From Hymenobacter citatus (GTDB taxonomy: Bacteria; Bacteroidota; Bacteroidia; Cytophagales; Hymenobacteraceae): a stretch of 64,000 nt of DNA. A program made the translations under genes and the position numbers. How positions within the stretch are numbered: the first letter of the stretch is position 1; every line of letters begins with the position of its first letter. The notes under the pieces were generated by a model. The model ran no database searches and was not told the DNA's origin. It saw only the letters and a program-made list of their open reading frames with translations. The DNA lies in contig NZ_JACSCY010000015.1 in the NCBI RefSeq assembly GCF_014333615.1, forward strand, positions 62,001-126,000, read 5' to 3'. Shown here piece by piece: positions 8,058 to 15,304 of this stretch.

Positions 8058-8194
8058 AATGATAATCAGAAAGTAATAGGTAGGGCTGAAGCTAGTCAGA
8101 TAAAAGATAACTGGGGCAACTTGGGCTGTACTTTTCTGGCAGTGGCCTAAGCACGACGACGACATACCCGCCGGGCAGGTGCTGTTTGAGGAGT

Positions 8195-8343
8195 CGCCTG
8201 CCGGTCCGACGCCGCAGGCGTCCGACCGGTATCGTAGCTGATGTCCGCGCCGCATGAGGTAGGTGGGGGCAGGCGTCAGCACGAAGCTTGGGCAGGCGTC
8301 AGCAACGATACCGGTCGGACGCCTGCGGCGTCGGACCGGGGCG
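8195..8343. repeat. REPIN-like locus 4 (RAYT 3' side)
   Basis: Inverted REP arms, the left with tail TATCGTAGC and the right starting GCAACGATACC, around a spacer containing CGCGCCGCATGAGGTAGG. The right arm ends two bases before the RAYT stop codon. Confidence 0.9.
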
Positions 8344-8344
8344 G

Positions 8345-8938
8345 CTACAGCCATCCGGCCACTCGATCCGGATCAATCATTTGCTCTGCTTCGCGGCGGA
8401 AAACAGCGTACTCAGCGGGTACGTCCAATAACTCATAAGCCAACTGCTGATTACACAAAGACCCATTTCGCAATCCGGCATATTCCGGGTAAGATGAGTA
8501 TACCCAGCCCTCCAGACGGTTTGCTAAGCCGGCGCGCACCGGGTTTTGATGAATGTAATGGAAGCACGTGCGGGGGTACTGCCCGTACTGATCGAATAGC
8601 CGACGAGCCTTGGTTTTCGCTTGGAATAGGGCGCCCGTACGGCCTGTTTCTTTGTTGAATCCTTGCGTGTAGGTACTCAGCGCCAAGGCCAAGCCTTGTA
8701 CCAATGGCTGCTTGGTACTGCTGCTGGTGTCTTGGTCCCGGCAACCTGCCGCAGTGGTATACAGCAGTAGGTGAAAGTGGTTAGGCATCAGACAGTAGGC
8801 TACTATCTCGGCGTGAGGTCGCACGTACTGCCGTATTTTTCTGAGGAAGTGCACATAGTGCCCCGGCGTGAAAAACACCTGTTGCTGATTATTACCCCGA
8901 TTATATACGTGGTAAAGTTGTTCGGCTTCGTAGCGCAT
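8345..8938 (-). CDS. REP-associated tyrosine transposase (RAYT, Y1/HUH family)
   Basis: 197 residues from the ATG at 8938. The Y1-transposase landmarks are in order: YHVYNRGNN (9-17), the metal-binding HUH motif PNHFHLLL with His54 and His56, the single catalytic Tyr90 in LSTYTQGFNK, then GALFQAKTKAR and YIHQNPVRAGL. RAYTs are single-copy, domesticated relatives of IS200/IS605 transposases that cut single-stranded REP hairpins. Both ends of this gene abut REPs of the family that recurs seven times in 14 kb, so they are very probably its substrate. The alternative start at 9046 would translate REP sequence and is rejected. All catalytic residues are present, so it may be active. Confidence 0.93.
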   Translation of the reverse strand: MRYEAEQLYHVYNRGNNQQQVFFTPGHYVHFLRKIRQYVRPHAEIVAYCLMPNHFHLLLYTTAAGCRDQDTSSSTKQPLVQGLALALSTYTQGFNKETGRTGALFQAKTKARRLFDQYGQYPRTCFHYIHQNPVRAGLANRLEGWVYSSYPEYAGLRNGSLCNQQLAYELLDVPAEYAVFRREAEQMIDPDRVAGWL

Positions 8939-8973
8939 GCCGCCAAAATAGTTTTTCTCCAAGAAATCCACTT

Positions 8974-9113
8974 GCCGGTCCGACGCCGCAGGCGTCCGAC
9001 CGGTATCGTTGCGGATGCCCGCGCCGCGTGGGTAGGCGGGCTGCAAACGTCAGCACGAGGCTTGTGCAACATCAGCTACGATACCGGTCGGACGCCTACG
9101 GCGTCGGACCGGG
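8974..9113. repeat. REPIN-like locus 5 (RAYT 5' side)
   Basis: Arms of canonical REP around a spacer nearly identical to that of locus 1 (both contain GGGTAGGCGGGCTGCAAACG). It lies between the RAYT start and the ccoN operator. Confidence 0.9.
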
Positions 9114-9148
9114 GGGCGACCCGGCCTAACATCAATCACCTCCCTACC

Positions 9149-9192
9149 TGATTTTCGTCATCCCTTCCGGCCCGGCCAGGCAGGACCTTTGG
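9149..9192 (+). promoter_or_regulatory. Fnr/Crp-type operator and -7 box of ccoN
   Basis: CTGATTTTCGTCAT supplies TGA-N6-TCA at 9149-9160. GGACCTTTGG is at 9183-9192, 22 bases downstream, identical in sequence and spacing to the arrangement before ccoI. The ATG of ccoNO follows 29 bases later. Confidence 0.68.
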
Positions 9193-9221
9193 AGCAGTAA
9201 ATCACCTACTACTCCACGGTT

Positions 9222-11474
9222 ATGGAAGTCGAACAACAACCGCGTACAACAGCCCCGGCCGCGCCGCCCCAGGTGGTGCCGGGCTTTGTAAAGGCGGTCG
9301 ACACGTTTTTTTACGACAACCGGATTGTCCGGGATTTTGGCCTGGCTACCGTGTTTTGGGGCGTGGCCGGCATGCTCATTGGCGTTATCATCGCCTTTCA
9401 GCTGGCCCGGCCCGAGGTGAACATGGGCACGCCCTATACCACCTTCGGGCGGGTGCGGCCGCTGCACACCAACGCCGTGATTTTCGCCTTCGTCGGCAAC
9501 GGCATTTTTATGGGCGTGTACTACTCCTTGCAGCGCCTGTGCAAGACCCGGATGTACTCCGACGCGCTCAGCAAAGTACACTTCTGGGGTTGGCAGCTGA
9601 TTATTCTGTGCGCCCTCATCACCCTACCCATGGGCTTCACCACCAGCAAGGAGTACGCCGAGCTGGAGTGGCCCATCGACATCCTGATTACGGTGGTGTG
9701 GGTGGTGTTTGGCTGGAATATGTTTGGCACCATTGCCCGGCGGCGCGAGCGGCACTTGTACGTAGCCATCTGGTTTTACATTGCCACGCTGCTCACGGTA
9801 GCGGTGCTGCACATCGTCAACTCGATGGAGGTGCCGGTGAGCTTCCTGAAAAGCTACTCCGCCTACGCCGGGGTGCAGGATGCGCTGGTGCAGTGGTGGT
9901 ACGGCCACAACGCGGTGGCCTTCTTCCTGACCACGCCCTACCTGGGCCTGATGTACTACTTCCTACCCAAGGCCGCCAACCGGCCGGTGTATAGCTACCG
10001 CCTGAGTATCATTCACTTCTGGTCCTTAATTTTCATCTACATCTGGGCAGGGCCGCACCACTTGCTCTACACCGCCCTACCCGACTGGGCGCAAAGCCTG
10101 GGCGTGGTGTTCAGCATTATGCTGATTGCCCCCAGCTGGGGCGGCATGATTAACGGCCTGCTGACCCTGCGCGGCGCCTGGGACAAGGTGCGCGAGGAGC
10201 CAGTGCTCAAGTTCATGGTGGTGGCCATCACGGCCTACGGCATGGCTACGTTTGAGGGGCCGATGCTGTCGCTGAAAAACGTGAATGCCATTGCCCACTT
10301 CACCGACTGGATTGTGGCGCACGTGCACGTGGGCGCCCTCGGCTGGAACGGCTTCCTGACCTTCGCGGTGCTCTACTGGCTGTGGCCGCGGCTCTATAAG
10401 ACTGAATTGTACTCGAAGAAGCTCGCCAATACGCACTTCTGGCTGGGCACGCTGGGCATCCTGTTCTACGCCCTACCCATGTACTGGGCCGGGTTCACGC
10501 AGGGGCTGATGTGGAAGCAGTTCAACAACGAAGGGCTGCTGCAATATCCCAACTTCCTGGAGACGGTGCTGCAAATCGTGCCCATGTACTACCTGCGCGG
10601 CATCGGCGGGGTGCTCTACCTCAGCGGCGTGTTTCTGATGGTCTTCAACCTGGTGAAAACCGCCAAATCGGGCCAGTTGCTACCCAACGAGAAAGCTCAA
10701 GCCGCGCCCCTTACCCCGCTCTACCTCACCAACAACGTGGCCGACCAGCACACCGACGGCTACTGGCACCGCTGGATTGAGCGCCGGCCCGCGCAAATGG
10801 CCATCTGGGCCACGGTGGCCATTGCCATCGGCGGCGCTATCGAGATGATTCCGACCTTTTTGGTGAAGTCGAACGTGCCCACCATTGCCTCGGTGAAACC
10901 CTATACCTCGCTGGAGCTGGAAGGCCGCGACATCTACATCCGCGAGGGCTGCTCCAACTGTCACTCCCAGATGGTGCGGCCGTTCCGCTCCGAAACCGAG
11001 CGCTACGGCGAGTACAGCAAGGCCGGCGAGTTTGTGTACGACCGACCCTTCCTGTGGGGCAGCAAGCGTACCGGTCCCGACCTGCACCGCGTGGGCCAGA
11101 AGTACCCGCACTCCTGGCACTACAACCATATGCTGGACCCCACCAGCATGTCGCCGGGCTCCATTATGCCGCCCTACCCGTGGCTGTTCGAGGATGATAT
11201 CGACTACTCGCACACCGCCGATAAAATCCGGGTGCTGCGCGACCAGTTCAACACGCCCTACCCCGCCAACTTCGACCAGGTGGCCGTGGCCGAAGCCCGC
11301 CAGCAGGCCGCCGGCATTGCCCGCGAATTGAAGAAGGAGGAAATCGAAGTGCTACCCGACAAGGAAATCGTGGCCCTGATTGCCTACCTCCAGCGCCTGG
11401 GCACCGACATCAAGGTGAACCCGCAGCAGGCCGCCGCTTCGGCGCAGTCCAACGCGGCTGAGATATCGCACTAA
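9222..11474 (+). CDS. ccoNO: Fused cbb3 cytochrome c oxidase subunits I and II (CcoN-CcoO)
   Basis: 750 residues. The first 480 are the 12-helix haem-copper CcoN subunit (for example GRVRPLHTNAVIFAF, WWYGHNAVAFF, the CuB-side HHLLYTALP, and HVHVGALGWNG). The last 220 are CcoO, a membrane-anchored monohaem cytochrome c with CSNCH near residue 577 and later Met-rich ligand region GSIMPPYPWL. The two are separate genes in Proteobacteria; the single-chain fusion is the Bacteroidota form. It is the catalytic core of the high-affinity terminal oxidase, reducing O2 and pumping protons. First gene of the ccoNO-Q-x-P-G-H operon, preceded by the operator at 9149. Confidence 0.96.
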   Translation: MEVEQQPRTTAPAAPPQVVPGFVKAVDTFFYDNRIVRDFGLATVFWGVAGMLIGVIIAFQLARPEVNMGTPYTTFGRVRPLHTNAVIFAFVGNGIFMGVYYSLQRLCKTRMYSDALSKVHFWGWQLIILCALITLPMGFTTSKEYAELEWPIDILITVVWVVFGWNMFGTIARRRERHLYVAIWFYIATLLTVAVLHIVNSMEVPVSFLKSYSAYAGVQDALVQWWYGHNAVAFFLTTPYLGLMYYFLPKAANRPVYSYRLSIIHFWSLIFIYIWAGPHHLLYTALPDWAQSLGVVFSIMLIAPSWGGMINGLLTLRGAWDKVREEPVLKFMVVAITAYGMATFEGPMLSLKNVNAIAHFTDWIVAHVHVGALGWNGFLTFAVLYWLWPRLYKTELYSKKLANTHFWLGTLGILFYALPMYWAGFTQGLMWKQFNNEGLLQYPNFLETVLQIVPMYYLRGIGGVLYLSGVFLMVFNLVKTAKSGQLLPNEKAQAAPLTPLYLTNNVADQHTDGYWHRWIERRPAQMAIWATVAIAIGGAIEMIPTFLVKSNVPTIASVKPYTSLELEGRDIYIREGCSNCHSQMVRPFRSETERYGEYSKAGEFVYDRPFLWGSKRTGPDLHRVGQKYPHSWHYNHMLDPTSMSPGSIMPPYPWLFEDDIDYSHTADKIRVLRDQFNTPYPANFDQVAVAEARQQAAGIARELKKEEIEVLPDKEIVALIAYLQRLGTDIKVNPQQAAASAQSNAAEISH

Positions 11475-11482
11475 GGTAGTCT

Positions 11483-11578
11483 GTCATTTCGACCAGCGGG
11501 AGAAACCTCGCTCGTGCGTAATTCCTATCAATTGAGATTACCGCTGCACGCGAGATTTCTCCCGCTGGTCGAAATGAC
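11483..11578. repeat. Inverted repeat between ccoNO and ccoQ
   Basis: 29-base arms (11483-11511 and 11550-11578), 28 of 29 matching, built from GTCATTTCGACCAGCGGGAG and AAACCTCGC, with a 38-base loop. It fills the 138-base gap inside the cco operon. The arm style recurs in the element at 41819. Confidence 0.85.
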
Positions 11579-11612
11579 GACCTATCAAATACCGCTCAAA
11601 CCGCTCAACCTT

Positions 11613-11819
11613 ATGGATAAGAACGTTTTGCGCTCCATTGCGAGCGTGGAAATCTACCCGATTATCTCCTTCGTCATCTTCTTTCTCTTCTTTCTGGGGC
11701 TGCTGGCCTACGTGTTCGTCGTGAACCGCCAGCACGTGCATGCAATGAAAAACCTGCCGCTGCTGGGCGGCGAGGATGAAACCTCTTCAACCACTTTTAC
11801 TCCCAACCTGCCATGTTAA
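11613..11819 (+). CDS. ccoQ: CcoQ/FixQ-like small subunit of cbb3 oxidase
   Basis: 68 residues from the ATG at 11613; the longer frame from 11514 would translate the inverted repeat. One membrane helix (IISFVIFFLFFLGLLAYVFV) follows the short N-terminus MDKNVLRSIASVEIYP, then a basic, His-containing stretch and an acidic patch. Size, topology and position between ccoN and ccoP match CcoQ, which stabilises CcoP association. Its 3' end overlaps the next gene by seven bases. Confidence 0.85.
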   Translation: MDKNVLRSIASVEIYPIISFVIFFLFFLGLLAYVFVVNRQHVHAMKNLPLLGGEDETSSTTFTPNLPC

Positions 11820-12136
11820 CGAAGCGCACTTTCCTCTTGATTTTCACGGGCTTACTCACTGGCTATGCTGCCACGGCCCAATCTGCTACACCTGCCACCG
11901 CCGGACCTCAACCCACCGACGTGCTGAGCTGGCTGGCTTGGGGCCTGGCCGCCGTGGTGCTGCTGTTTGGAATGATGACTGCTAGCTCGCTGGCCTCGGC
12001 CGTGGCCTATTCGGTGCAGGAGAAGGATACACCGGAAGAAGCCACTCGGGTAGTTTCTGAGGCTACTCCGGCTGCTCCTACAGTGTCGGTAGCGCCCACC
12101 CCTACCCTTCCCGCCGAGCAGAAAGTTGCCGCATGA
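11813..12136 (+). CDS. Small membrane-anchored protein of the cco operon
   Basis: 107 residues with an N-terminal signal-like segment ending near AATAQS, one membrane helix (about 38-62, WLAWGLAAVVLLFGMMT) and a Pro/Ala/Thr-rich tail. It overlaps ccoQ by seven bases and ccoP by four, so all three are translated together. The signal-spacer-helix order resembles the N-terminus of the following CcoP, which suggests either a duplication of that anchor or an extra CcoQ-like subunit. No haem motif is present. I know no named family for it. Confidence 0.8.
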   Translation: MLTKRTFLLIFTGLLTGYAATAQSATPATAGPQPTDVLSWLAWGLAAVVLLFGMMTASSLASAVAYSVQEKDTPEEATRVVSEATPAAPTVSVAPTPTLPAEQKVAA

Positions 12137-13032
12137 GCCTACCGCGAAGAACTCTATACGGTACTGGCGCCGGTGTACTAGCCCTGCTAGGCAGTTACCC
12201 GACGCTGGCCCAAACGGTGGAGGCACCAGCTACGGCAGCCGCTGCCGGCGCTTCGGATAGTAAAATGATGCTGTTCTGGTTTTTGCTGAGTACGCTGGCA
12301 CTGGTGGTGCTACTGACCCTGCTGCTGTTCACGGCGCTGGTCGTGAAGCTGCGGCCCCAACTGCGCCGGGTATACGATATGCCTACCGTGCGCCACAGCT
12401 GGAGCGGCAAGGTGCTGGGCCTGCTTGTGGGCGACCCGGTACTGGTAACCGGCACCGTGCGCGACGAAGTCATTGCCAACCACGACTACGACGGCATCCA
12501 CGAGTTCGACAACGACTTGCCGCCGTGGTGGAAATACGGCTTCGTGGTCAGCATCATTTTCGCCGTGGTATACTTCACCTACTTCCACGTAGCCCAGGCC
12601 GGCCAGCTCAGCCACGCCGAGTACGAAACGGAGATGCAGCAGGCGGCCCTACTCGTATCGGCCGGCTCCGACGACCCCAACCAACTCACGACCTACCAGG
12701 CCCTACTCGCGCCCGCCGACCTGGGCGAGGGCAAAACCATCTTCACCCAAAACTGCGCCCCCTGCCACGGCGCCAACGGCGAAGGCAAGGTAGGCCCCAA
12801 CCTGACGGACGAGTACTGGCTGCACGGCGGCGAAATCAACCACGTGTACCGCACCATCAAATTTGGGGTGCAGGGCAAGGGCATGGTGGCCTGGAAGGGC
12901 AAGCTCTCGGCCAAGCAATTGTTGCAAGTGTCGTCCTACGTGGTATCGCTGCAAGGCACCAATCCACCCAACGCCAAGGAGCCACAGGGTGAAATCGACC
13001 CTACGGCGAAGAAGCTGGCGCCGAAGAAGTAG
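12133..13032 (+). CDS. ccoP: cbb3 oxidase subunit III, monohaem CcoP
   Basis: 299 residues. A hydrophobic N-terminus ending near TLAQ is followed by a helix at about 44-70, a second helix in WWKYGFVVSIIFAVVYFTYF, and a C-terminal cytochrome c domain with one haem site, CAPCH at 208-212, and axial Met in GKGMVAW. Proteobacterial CcoP has two haems; the single-haem form with an N-terminal extra helix is typical of Bacteroidota. It feeds electrons to the oxidase. The ATG overlaps the preceding stop. Confidence 0.94.
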   Translation: MSLPRRTLYGTGAGVLALLGSYPTLAQTVEAPATAAAAGASDSKMMLFWFLLSTLALVVLLTLLLFTALVVKLRPQLRRVYDMPTVRHSWSGKVLGLLVGDPVLVTGTVRDEVIANHDYDGIHEFDNDLPPWWKYGFVVSIIFAVVYFTYFHVAQAGQLSHAEYETEMQQAALLVSAGSDDPNQLTTYQALLAPADLGEGKTIFTQNCAPCHGANGEGKVGPNLTDEYWLHGGEINHVYRTIKFGVQGKGMVAWKGKLSAKQLLQVSSYVVSLQGTNPPNAKEPQGEIDPTAKKLAPKK

Positions 13033-13035
13033 CGG

Positions 13036-13178
13036 CCGCCTGCCGGTCCGACGCCGGAGGCGTCCGACCAGTATCGTAGAACGAGCCGCGTGCTGACGCC
13101 TGCTACTACCTACCCCACACGGCGCGTGCATCAGCAACGATACCGGTCGGACGCCTCCGGCGTCGGACCGGTAGGCGC
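13036..13178. repeat. REPIN-like locus 6, spacer inverted
   Basis: REP arms with the symmetric variant GACGCCGGAGGCGTC. The spacer reads as the reverse complement of those in loci 1 and 3-5 (CTACCTACCCCACACGGCGC here, versus GCGCCGCATGAGGTAGGTGG at locus 4). It sits between ccoP and ccoG inside the operon. Confidence 0.88.
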
Positions 13179-13198
13179 ACGTCGGCCCACAAAACCCT

Positions 13199-14602
13199 AT
13201 GAAAACACCCACCTCAACCGAAAGCTTCCGCGACTCCATCGCCACGGTGGATGCCGAGGGCAAGCGCATCTGGCTCTACCCCAAGCAGCCGAAGGGCGCC
13301 CTCTACCGCGCCCGCACCTGGCTTAGCTACGGCCTGCTGGCCCTGCTGTTTGCCGGGCCGTGGCTGCGCATCCATGGCCTGCCGGTGCTGCTGCTGAACC
13401 TGCCGGCCCGGAAGTTCATCATCTTCGGACAAATATTCTGGCCGCAGGATTTCTTTATTCTGCTGCTGGCCATGATGACGTTCGTGGTGTTCGTGATTCT
13501 GTTCACGGTGGTGTATGGGCGGGTGTTTTGCGGCTGGGTGTGCCCCCAGACCATCTTCATGGAAATGGTGTTTCGCCGCATTGAATACTTCTTTGAAGGC
13601 GACGCGCCCCAGCAAAAGGCCCTCGACAAAGCCGAGTGGGATTGGAACAAAACCTGGCGCAAAACCGGCAAGCACGCCGTGTTTCTGCTGCTTTCCTTCC
13701 TGATTGCCAACACGTTTTTGGCCTACATCATTGGCAGCGAGGAGTTGGTGAAAATCATCACCGATCCGCCTGCTGAGCACCTGGGCGGCCTCACCTCCAT
13801 GGTGCTGTTCACGGGTGTTTTCTACGCCGTATTTGCCCGGTTCCGGGAGCAGGTGTGTACCATTGCCTGCCCCTACGGCCGCTTGCAGGGCGTGATGCTC
13901 GACAAAGACAGCCTGGTGGTGGCCTACGACTACCAGCGCGGCGAGCCCCGCGAGAAGATGCGCAAAAACAACGTGCGCACCGCCGGCGACTGCATCGACT
14001 GCCACCAGTGCGTGCAGGTGTGCCCCACCGGCATCGACATCCGCAACGGTGCCCAGCAGCTGGAATGCACCAACTGCACCGCCTGCATCGACGCCTGCAA
14101 CAACATCATGGCGATGGTGAACCTGCCGCCCAACCTCATCCGGCACGCCTCGGAAAACAACATTGCCACCGGCACCCGGTTCCGGGTTACGGGCCGCATC
14201 AAAGCGCTGTCGGCGGTGCTCACGGTGCTGCTGGTAGTGATGACGGGCCTGCTGGTGTCTAGGGCCAACGTGGCGGCTACGGTGCTGCGCACGCCGGGCC
14301 AGCTGTTTCAGAAAACCGACCGCGGCACCATCACCAACCTCTACAACATCTCGGTCATCAACAAAACCAACCAGCCCTACCCCATCGAACTGCGGCTGCT
14401 GGAGCCGGCCCACGGCCAGATTTCATTGGTCGGCACCGATGGCCTGACGCTACCGGCCCAGGGCATCGCGGAGGGCGTGTTTTTTGCCGAGCTGCCCGCG
14501 GGCGAGCTGCACACCACCAGCTCCAAGATTCGCATTGGAGTGTTCAGCGGCGGCAAGCTGATAGCGGAAGAGCAAACCAAGTTTCTGGCCCCACCCCGGT
14601 AG
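13199..14602 (+). CDS. ccoG: CcoG, cbb3 oxidase accessory ferredoxin-like membrane protein
   Basis: 467 residues. Membrane helices occupy the N-terminal third, with the conserved FCGWVCPQ; CTIACPYGRLQG follows; then two 4Fe-4S ferredoxin motifs (CIDCHQCVQVCP and CTNCTACIDAC); and a C-terminal Ig-like periplasmic domain. CcoG is a cupric reductase that supplies Cu(I) for CcoN maturation. A REPIN separates it from ccoP and another from ccoH. The long antisense reading frame over it is a shadow caused by GC codon bias. Confidence 0.95.
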   Translation: MKTPTSTESFRDSIATVDAEGKRIWLYPKQPKGALYRARTWLSYGLLALLFAGPWLRIHGLPVLLLNLPARKFIIFGQIFWPQDFFILLLAMMTFVVFVILFTVVYGRVFCGWVCPQTIFMEMVFRRIEYFFEGDAPQQKALDKAEWDWNKTWRKTGKHAVFLLLSFLIANTFLAYIIGSEELVKIITDPPAEHLGGLTSMVLFTGVFYAVFARFREQVCTIACPYGRLQGVMLDKDSLVVAYDYQRGEPREKMRKNNVRTAGDCIDCHQCVQVCPTGIDIRNGAQQLECTNCTACIDACNNIMAMVNLPPNLIRHASENNIATGTRFRVTGRIKALSAVLTVLLVVMTGLLVSRANVAATVLRTPGQLFQKTDRGTITNLYNISVINKTNQPYPIELRLLEPAHGQISLVGTDGLTLPAQGIAEGVFFAELPAGELHTTSSKIRIGVFSGGKLIAEEQTKFLAPPR

Positions 14603-14603
14603 G

Positions 14604-14803
14604 GCCGCCTGCCGGTCCGACGCCGCAGGCGTCCGACCGGTATCGTTGCTGCCGTTGCACGAGCCGAGTCCGCGCCACCTGCCGGGCCCACGCCGTAGGC
14701 GTCCGACCGGTTGCCGTAAGCTGACGCCCGCGCCGGGTGGTTTGGCACCGGCAACGGCAGCAACGATACCGGTCGGACGCCTACGGCGTCGGACCGGCAG
14801 GCG
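14604..14803. repeat. REPIN-like locus 7, composite with three REPs
   Basis: Outer inverted REPs lie at about 14610-14649 and 14758-14800; a third, degenerate REP (GCCGGGCCCACGCCGTAGGC at 14681) lies between them in the orientation of the left one. A second short inverted pair, GGTTGCCG with CGGCAACG, is nested inside. It fills the ccoG-ccoH gap. Confidence 0.85.
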
Positions 14804-14842
14804 GCGCGAACGGCTACATGGCCCTATCCCCAATTCATCTCC

Positions 14843-15304
14843 ATGACTACCACTCCAACCCGCACCCTTTGGCCCTACGCCATCATTACCGCATTTCTGC
14901 TGTTCGGCGGCTATATTGGCTACATGGTGAGCCAGACGATGCGCACCAACGTGGACCTGGTGAGCCCTACCTACTACCAGCAGGAGCTGGCCTACCAACA
15001 GCGCATCGAATCGGTGGCGCGCACCGCCGCCCTACCCAGCGCCGTGGCCATAGAGTACCAAGCGGCGGAGCAGCAACTGCGGGTGCAGCTGCCTACTACC
15101 CTCAGCGGGCAACTGCTGGAAGGCAGCATCCATTTCTTCCGCCCTTCCAATTTACAGCTCGATTTTACCCTTCCCCTACAACCTGATTCAGACTTGATCC
15201 AACGCATTAGCACCCAGAAAACGGATAGTGGCTTCTGGCGCGTCCGCGTGGATTTTACGGCTGATGGACAGTCGTATTTCGTGGAGCAGGATTTAACAAT
15301 TTAG
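14843..15304 (+). CDS. ccoH: CcoH/FixH-family cbb3 oxidase assembly protein
   Basis: 153 residues: a short cytoplasmic N-terminus, one membrane helix (YAIITAFLLFGGYIGYMVSQ), then the FixH signature region VDLVSPTYYQQELAYQ and a beta-rich periplasmic domain. CcoH/FixH works with CcoG, CcoI and CcoS in assembly of the cbb3 complex. It is the last gene of the operon and its stop overlaps the convergent dehydrogenase gene by four bases. Confidence 0.9.
   Translation: MTTTPTRTLWPYAIITAFLLFGGYIGYMVSQTMRTNVDLVSPTYYQQELAYQQRIESVARTAALPSAVAIEYQAAEQQLRVQLPTTLSGQLLEGSIHFFRPSNLQLDFTLPLQPDSDLIQRISTQKTDSGFWRVRVDFTADGQSYFVEQDLTI

Larger units (their letters stand above)
8195..9113. mobile_element. RAYT-REPIN module
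   Basis: A RAYT gene (8345-8938) is bracketed by two REPIN loci (8195-8343 and 8974-9113); the stop codon lies two bases from one REP and the start 36 bases from the other. This is the organisation expected of a RAYT and its cognate REPs. No target-site duplication or further cargo gene was seen. Confidence 0.85.

Noticed and set aside
8087..8098. TGA-N6-TCA before the TlpA-like gene
   Set aside because: The six fixed bases are expected several times by chance in 64 kb, and neither the extended motif nor the GGACCTTTGG box accompanies it.
13214..14413. 399-codon open frame antisense to ccoG
   Set aside because: It mirrors a confirmed gene with ferredoxin motifs; the His/Gln/Arg-rich translation is the usual product of antisense GC-biased codons.
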